NCBI GenBank assembly: GCA_018647025.1
Contig: JABGTQ010000029.1
Span: forward strand, 1 to 6,420
Direction of reading: 5' to 3'
DNA: 6,420 bases
DNA from: Nitrospina sp.
GTDB lineage: Bacteria; Nitrospinota; Nitrospinia; Nitrospinales; VA-1
This document shows positions 4,681-6,420 of the stretch, one piece after another (position 1 is the stretch's first letter; each line of letters starts with the position of its first letter). Under the pieces are notes generated by a model. The model saw only the letters and a program-made list of their open reading frames with translations, searched no databases and had not been told where the DNA came from. The translations under genes and the position numbers were made by a program.

Positions 4681-6420
4681 ATGTTTTCTAACAACAAAAA
4701 AATAAAATTGTTTTTTTTTACATTGTTTGTAAATGGGGTTATTTTTTTTGGGCTTGAGTGGATCGCTGGATCCTTAATTCAGGGAGATAATATTTATAAA
4801 AATGTGGGGATGATGGATGGGAAACATCCGCTAATGGAATTTGATGGTGATCTTGGTTACCAAATTCGCAAACAAGCTATGGGGAAATTGACACATATGT
4901 TCCCAATGATTGTAGAAAAACAAAAAATCACTGATATCTCGGGGAAACCAATCTCAACCAAATTAAGTTTTACTTACCAAGAGGGAATTATTCGCAGTGA
5001 AAATGGGGATATTGTTGTTAACAGTTTGGGGTATCGTGGCCCTTATTTTAAAAAAAATAAATCTCCGAATACCTTTCGAATTGTGGCAATGGGAGGGTCT
5101 ACTACAGCGGGCATGTATGAGAATGAGTTAACTTACCCGAGGCTTTTAGAGAGAATGCTTAATCGAGCTGTTACGGGTAAACAAAAAATTGAAGTCATTA
5201 ATGCCGGTGTTTGGGGTTACACCTCTTGCCAGGTAATGAAACGGTATAAAAAAGAGATTGTAGATTTAGAACCTGATGTGATTTTATTGATGAGTGGTTG
5301 GAATGACATTAACAAAATGAGGGAATCGGGTATTAAAAAGAAAAGTCAATATTGCATGAATCATCATCCAGTGTTGGTGCGTTCAAATATCTTTAGATTT
5401 TTGAGGCTTAAAATCAGTGAGGGTTTTAAAAATAAACCGAGTGAATTAGGTATAAATTTTTTTCAGGGTAATACCAAATATTATTTGGAGAACCTTAGGG
5501 AAATTATTGAAGATGCAGAAGCCAAAGGAACTCATATTGTCTTGGTCAGTCTCCCTTCGTTATTCGAGAGAGGAAATATAGACAAATTTATTAGGTATGA
5601 GCAATTTAGCGGTTTTTCATTGCAGGAGATTGGGTATAGGCAAAGTGCACTTATGCATATTAATTCGTTGAAAAAAAAAATAGCAAATGAATATAAGCAT
5701 GTATTTTATGTTGATAATGGGTTGTCTCCTTTGACTAAAGGTAAAAGTCAATTTTTTGCTGATACTATCCATCCAACAGGAGCAGGTAACCGAGTGTTGG
5801 CGTTCCAATTATTTAAATATTTAAATGAAAAATATAAGTTTGGTGAAACTTTTGGCCAAAAATACAGTGAAGAGAATTGGTCGAAAAATAAATTAGAGCT
5901 AGAATATCTAAAAAGTATTTTTGCGTCGAACCAAACGGAAGACCTGTCATTTTCGGCCTGCCTAGCATTGCATGGTGGGGTTTGTACTCACAAGCAAGTC
6001 GCTATCACGAAACATGTTCATATGACAGGAATAAATGAATTTATTTTAGGAAGTATTTTGCAGTTTCCGCTTGTGTCTAAGAGTCCTGACTTTAAAAGCC
6101 TTTTTGAAAACCTTATGAGAAAAGCTATCGATCTTTCACCGGATTTTTCTGTGTCATATTGGATTTTCGGAACATTTTATTCTATTAATGGAGAAAAAGA
6201 GTTGGCACGTAAGTATCTTGAAGAGGCATTCAAAATAAACCCGCTTCTTAAAGACTTTTCGTTTATAAAGAACGCCAACAAATTTTTAAAAAACTTTCGA
6301 CAGGATCCCTTTATTTTTAATTTTAGAAAGTTTGTTGAATTTGTAAAACGTGATTATGTCCCTGGGGCTCATTTTATGAAATATAATTTTCACTTATCGG
6401 TTGGATATTTAAATAAAAAG
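4681..6420 (+). CDS. Membrane-anchored SGNH/GDSL hydrolase with TPR-like C-terminal extension (3' end outside window)
   Basis: The frame is open from ATG 4681 to the window edge (580 codons, no stop), so the protein is C-terminally incomplete. A TAA directly before the ATG fixes the start; there is no Shine-Dalgarno sequence. Residues about 9-27 form one membrane helix (LFFFTLFVNGVIFFGLEWIAG region), placing the rest probably outside the inner membrane. The SGNH domain follows: VNSLGYRG at 114-121, block I MGGSTTAG with nucleophile Ser140, block II INAGVWGYTS with oxyanion Gly176, block III MSGWNDIN with Asn208, and block V ADTIHPTGAGN with Asp361 and His364. All catalytic positions are present. 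From about 395 an alpha-helical tail contains at least one TPR-like unit (about 488-521, WIFGTFYSINGE then LARKYLEEAFKINP). SGNH enzymes are esterases or acyltransferases. Next to neuB, removal or transfer of acetyl groups on a surface glycan is a reasonable inference, not shown. Confidence 0.9.
   Translation, partial: MFSNNKKIKLFFFTLFVNGVIFFGLEWIAGSLIQGDNIYKNVGMMDGKHPLMEFDGDLGYQIRKQAMGKLTHMFPMIVEKQKITDISGKPISTKLSFTYQEGIIRSENGDIVVNSLGYRGPYFKKNKSPNTFRIVAMGGSTTAGMYENELTYPRLLERMLNRAVTGKQKIEVINAGVWGYTSCQVMKRYKKEIVDLEPDVILLMSGWNDINKMRESGIKKKSQYCMNHHPVLVRSNIFRFLRLKISEGFKNKPSELGINFFQGNTKYYLENLREIIEDAEAKGTHIVLVSLPSLFERGNIDKFIRYEQFSGFSLQEIGYRQSALMHINSLKKKIANEYKHVFYVDNGLSPLTKGKSQFFADTIHPTGAGNRVLAFQLFKYLNEKYKFGETFGQKYSEENWSKNKLELEYLKSIFASNQTEDLSFSACLALHGGVCTHKQVAITKHVHMTGINEFILGSILQFPLVSKSPDFKSLFENLMRKAIDLSPDFSVSYWIFGTFYSINGEKELARKYLEEAFKINPLLKDFSFIKNANKFLKNFRQDPFIFNFRKFVEFVKRDYVPGAHFMKYNFHLSVGYLNKK

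Overview
The window is an AT-rich bacterial chromosome segment carrying seven protein-coding genes, with no RNA genes, insertion sequences, phage genes or CRISPR arrays visible. The gene types (a Maf nucleotide pyrophosphatase, a parvulin prolyl isomerase, a radical SAM/SPASM enzyme, a sialic-acid-type synthase and a membrane-anchored SGNH hydrolase) and the surface-glycan gene pair suggest a Gram-negative, probably environmental bacterium. The phylum cannot be settled from this sequence. Most starts have AT-only leaders without a Shine-Dalgarno sequence, and neuB seems to start with TTG.

Left part (1-1751): a small zinc-ribbon-like protein (minus, 358 to 125) lies downstream of maf (minus, 1098 to 523). 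Across a divergent gap, a free-standing cytoplasmic parvulin (plus, 1255-1647) follows. The parvulin stops at 1647, but the +1 frame continues as convincing protein sequence to 1723, so its C-terminus may be frameshifted.

Middle part (1752-3522): a radical SAM enzyme with a C-terminal SPASM-like cysteine region (minus, 2819 to 1752) is separated by about 305 AT-rich, apparently non-coding bases from an unrecognised small protein of about 94 residues (minus, start near 3409 or 3427). That gap holds a plus-strand terminator-like hairpin with no plus-strand gene to serve. The region 3428-3522 is a divergent promoter region containing a perfect TATAAT.

Right part (3523-6420): a nonulosonic-acid (sialic/legionaminic-type) synthase of the NeuB family is followed after 87 bases by a membrane-anchored SGNH hydrolase with a long TPR-like C-terminal extension that runs off the window. 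Together they look like the start of a surface-glycan locus: NeuB makes the nine-carbon acid and the SGNH protein could add or remove acyl groups on a glycan. The partner genes (CMP-transferase, epimerase, glycosyltransferases) are not in the window.

No complete undescribed system can be demonstrated here. The best leads are the orphan radical SAM enzyme with its small unknown neighbour, the frameshifted parvulin tail, and the SGNH-TPR protein beside NeuB.
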